The notes under the pieces were generated by a model that saw only the letters and a program-made list of their open reading frames with translations, was not told the DNA's origin and made no database searches. DNA of 8,276 nucleotides from Caulobacteraceae bacterium (lineage in GTDB: Bacteria > Pseudomonadota > Alphaproteobacteria > Caulobacterales > Caulobacteraceae). The DNA is taken from NCBI GenBank assembly GCA_947479185.1, contig CANJYY010000096.1:1-8276 (forward strand). The letters run 5' to 3'. This document shows, in pieces, positions 6,353-8,276 of the stretch; the first letter of the stretch is position 1, and every line of letters begins with the position of its first letter. The position numbers were made by a program, and so were the translations under genes.

Positions 6353-8187
6353 TGGGCCATCTCCCCGGCGGCGTTCACATCGACCGCGCCCATGCCTTTG
6401 GCCAGCTCGGCCTGGATGAAGCGCGCCGTGATCGGCGAGCCGTCGTAGTTGAGAACCTTCACCAGCCGCGCCGGATCGACGCCGCCTTCGTTGATCAGCA
6501 GCGCGCGCAGCTGGGCGTCGCGGTTCTGCTCGACCACGAACACCAGCTCATGGCCGGCGATGAAGTCGAACACCTCGCCCGCGAACGGGAAGGCGCGCAC
6601 GCGCAGGGCGTCGACCTGCAGGCCCCTGGCTTCAAGCGTGGCCAGGGCCTCGTCCATCGCCGGCGAGGTCGAGCCGTAATAGATCACGCCGTAGGCGGTC
6701 TGCTTGCTGGCCTTCTTCAGGATCGGGCCGGGCACGAGCGACTTGGCCGTCTCGAACTTGCGCAGCAGCCGCTCCATGTTGTCGACATAGACGGCCCCCT
6801 CCTCGCTGTAGCGGGCGTAGGGGTCGCGCGAGGTGCCGCGGGTGAAGTAGGCGCCCTTCGACGGATGGGTCGCCGGCAGGGTGCGCCAGGGAATGCCGTC
6901 GCCGTCGACGTCCTTGTAGCGGCCGAAGTCGGCGCCCGCCTCGAGCATGTCGGCGGTCATCACCTTGCCGTGGTCGAGGACCTTGCTGTCATCCCACTTG
7001 AAGGGCTCGATCAGCCACTCGTTCATGCCCATGTCGAGGTCGAGCATGACGAAGATCATCGTCTGCAGCCGGTCGGCGAGGTCGAAGGCCTGGGCCCCGA
7101 ACTCGAAGCATTCGTTCGGGCCTTCCGGCAGCAGCAGGACGTGCTTGGTGTCGCCGTGGCTGGCGTAGGCCGCCGAGAGGATGTCCGACTGCTGGGTGCG
7201 GGTCGGCATGCCCGTCGAGGGACCGCCGCGCTGCACGTCGAAGATCACCGCGGGAATCTCGGCGAAGTAGGAAAGGCCGATGAACTCCTGCATCAGTGAA
7301 ACGCCGGGGCCGGAGGTGCAGGTGAAGGCCCGCGAACCGTTCCAGCCGGCGCCGACGACGATGCCGATCGAGGCGATTTCGTCCTCGGCCTGGACGATGG
7401 CGTAGCGCGCCTCGCCGGTCTCGGGGTCGTGGCGCAGCTTCTTGCAGTAGTCGGTGAAGCCTTCGGCCACCGAGGTCGAGGGCGTGATCGGATACCAGGC
7501 GCAGACCGTGGCCCCGCCGTAGACCGCGCCGAGGGCGGCGGCGGTGTTGCCGTCGACGAAGATGCGGTCACCCACGGCGTCGGCGCGCTTCAGCTGCAGG
7601 CCGAGCGGCTTCAGATTGGCCTTCGCATGGTTGAAGCCGATGCTCATGGCCTCGATGTTGGCCGGGATCAGCGCCGGCTTGGAGGCATACTCCTCGGCCA
7701 GCAGAGCCTCGACCACATCCTGCTCGATGCCGAGCAGATAGGTCAGGGCGCCGAGATAGATGATGTTCTTCAGCACCTTGCGCTTGGACGGCTCGACATA
7801 GGCCGCGTTGCACAGGGCGGTCAGCGGGATGCCGACGACGGTGATGTCATCGCGGAACTTGCTGGCCGGCATCGGCTTGGTCGAGTCGTAGAACAGGTAG
7901 CCGCCGCTATCGATCTCGGCGATGTCGCGGTCCCAGGTCTGCGGGTTCATGGCGACCATCAGGTCGACGCCGCCCCGGCGGCCGAGCCAGCCGTTGCCGC
8001 TGACGCGGATCTCGTACCAGGTCGGCAGGCCCTGGATGTTCGAGGGGAAGATGTTGCGGGCCGCCACGGCCACGCCCATGCGCAGGATCGCCTTGACGAA
8101 CAGGCCGTTGGCCGAGGCCGAGCCCGAGCCGTTGACGTTGGCGAACTTGACCACGAAGTCGTTCGTGGCCTGGATCTGACGGGTCAT
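6349..8187 (-). CDS. korA: 2-oxoacid (2-oxoglutarate) ferredoxin oxidoreductase, fused gamma-alpha subunit
   Basis: This is a 612-residue subunit in which the gamma domain (about 10-190, starting DFVVKFANVNGSGS and including FPSNIQGLPTWYEIRVS) precedes the alpha part. The alpha part contains the TPP pyrimidine-binding domain: NTAAALGAVYGGATVCAWYP (214-233), EDEIASIGIVVGAGWNGSRA (268-287), CTSGPGVSLM (290-299) and the family hallmark QRGGPSTGMPTRTQQSD (319-335). The C-terminal Rossmann-like domain II contains YGVIYYGSTSPAMDEAL (499-515). The gamma-alpha fusion with a separate beta subunit is the KorAB arrangement also known from Mycobacterium. ATG 8187 is preferred over GTG 8196 because it forms an ATGA overlap (8184-8187) with the upstream stop and has a GGGGGG ribosome site (8196-8201) eight bases before it. 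The 3' end overlaps korB by ATGA, so the two subunits are translationally coupled. Confidence 0.94.
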   Translation of the reverse strand: MTRQIQATNDFVVKFANVNGSGSASANGLFVKAILRMGVAVAARNIFPSNIQGLPTWYEIRVSGNGWLGRRGGVDLMVAMNPQTWDRDIAEIDSGGYLFYDSTKPMPASKFRDDITVVGIPLTALCNAAYVEPSKRKVLKNIIYLGALTYLLGIEQDVVEALLAEEYASKPALIPANIEAMSIGFNHAKANLKPLGLQLKRADAVGDRIFVDGNTAAALGAVYGGATVCAWYPITPSTSVAEGFTDYCKKLRHDPETGEARYAIVQAEDEIASIGIVVGAGWNGSRAFTCTSGPGVSLMQEFIGLSYFAEIPAVIFDVQRGGPSTGMPTRTQQSDILSAAYASHGDTKHVLLLPEGPNECFEFGAQAFDLADRLQTMIFVMLDLDMGMNEWLIEPFKWDDSKVLDHGKVMTADMLEAGADFGRYKDVDGDGIPWRTLPATHPSKGAYFTRGTSRDPYARYSEEGAVYVDNMERLLRKFETAKSLVPGPILKKASKQTAYGVIYYGSTSPAMDEALATLEARGLQVDALRVRAFPFAGEVFDFIAGHELVFVVEQNRDAQLRALLINEGGVDPARLVKVLNYDGSPITARFIQAELAKGMGAVDVNAAGEMAQ

Positions 8188-8221
8188 TTCGAGCACCCCC
8201 CGCCGGCGTGGGTCATTTCGA
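8181..8221. repeat. Exact 12-bp direct repeat flanking the korA ribosome site
   Basis: GGGTCATTTCGA occurs at 8181-8192 and again at 8210-8221, offset by 29 bases. On the coding (minus) strand it reads TCGAAATGACCC. One copy contains the korA ATG and the upstream gene's stop. The other lies within the upstream gene (codons for I-E-M-T) and holds an ATG in that gene's frame. The korA ribosome site (8196-8201) lies between the copies. Confidence 0.6.
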
Positions 8222-8276
8222 TGACGAACTTCTGCATGTCCCAGGCGCCCGTCGGACAGCGCTCGGCGCAGAGGCC
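8184..8276 (-). CDS. Iron-sulfur protein, last 30 codons (likely electron-transfer partner of KorAB)
   Basis: Reading the minus strand from the window edge gives an open frame of 30 codons ending in TGA at 8184-8186. It begins GLCAERCPTGAWDM and ends with a Gly-rich GGGCSK tail. The C-x3-C-P-T-G block is the second half of a ferredoxin-type 4Fe-4S motif. The protein could be a small ferredoxin subunit or the C-terminal cluster of a larger FAD-dependent oxidoreductase (glutamate-synthase-small-subunit-like), which I recall as a neighbour of korAB in related bacteria. The visible part cannot separate these. Its stop overlaps the korA ATG by four bases, so it is the preceding gene of the same operon and probably exchanges electrons with KorAB. 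Confidence 0.8.
   Translation of the reverse strand, partial: GLCAERCPTGAWDMQKFVIEMTHAGGGCSK

Noticed and set aside
5378..7299. Plus-strand open frames of 356 and 315 residues opposite korB and korA
   Set aside because: The opposite strand carries clear family motifs throughout and has intact ATGA junctions; the plus-strand products are repetitive shadow translations.

Overview
The window is a gene-dense, very GC-rich stretch. Strongly GC-biased codons produce long shadow ORFs on the opposite strands. Codon style, gene content and the type of 2-oxoacid:ferredoxin oxidoreductase suggest an alphaproteobacterium, probably near Caulobacterales (Caulobacter, Phenylobacterium, Brevundimonas). That placement is inference; no rRNA or marker gene is present. 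No tRNA, CRISPR array, insertion sequence or phage gene was seen, and no stretch longer than about 100 bases lacks a gene.

Left half (1-5261, plus strand) is a carbohydrate gene cluster. It holds the 3' end of an alpha/beta-hydrolase gene, a short-form mannose-1-phosphate guanylyltransferase (GDP-mannose synthesis), and a long two-domain protein. That protein joins a GT4 glycosyltransferase to a C-terminal domain resembling an (alpha/alpha)6-barrel glycosidase. Its gene overlaps by 97 bases the start of a GH130-family mannoside phosphorylase or hydrolase gene. The genes are close together and probably co-transcribed. Together they suggest a self-contained system that makes an activated mannose donor, builds a mannose-containing glycan or glycoconjugate, and trims or phosphorolyses it. 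The product cannot be read from the sequence.

Right half (5297-8276, minus strand) is a tightly coupled operon for a 2-oxoacid (probably 2-oxoglutarate) ferredoxin oxidoreductase, transcribed toward the first cluster. In order of transcription it has the last 30 codons of an iron-sulfur protein gene, then korA with the gamma domain fused in front of alpha, then korB with the thiamine diphosphate domain. Both junctions are 4-base ATGA stop/start overlaps, which implies translational coupling and matched subunit production.

The two convergent units meet in a 35-base gap occupied by a perfect 11-bp inverted repeat, probably a shared terminator. The candidates most worth follow-up are the ManC / GT4-barrel fusion / GH130 module, the unusual overlap between its last two genes, and an exact 12-bp repeat at the korA start codon.
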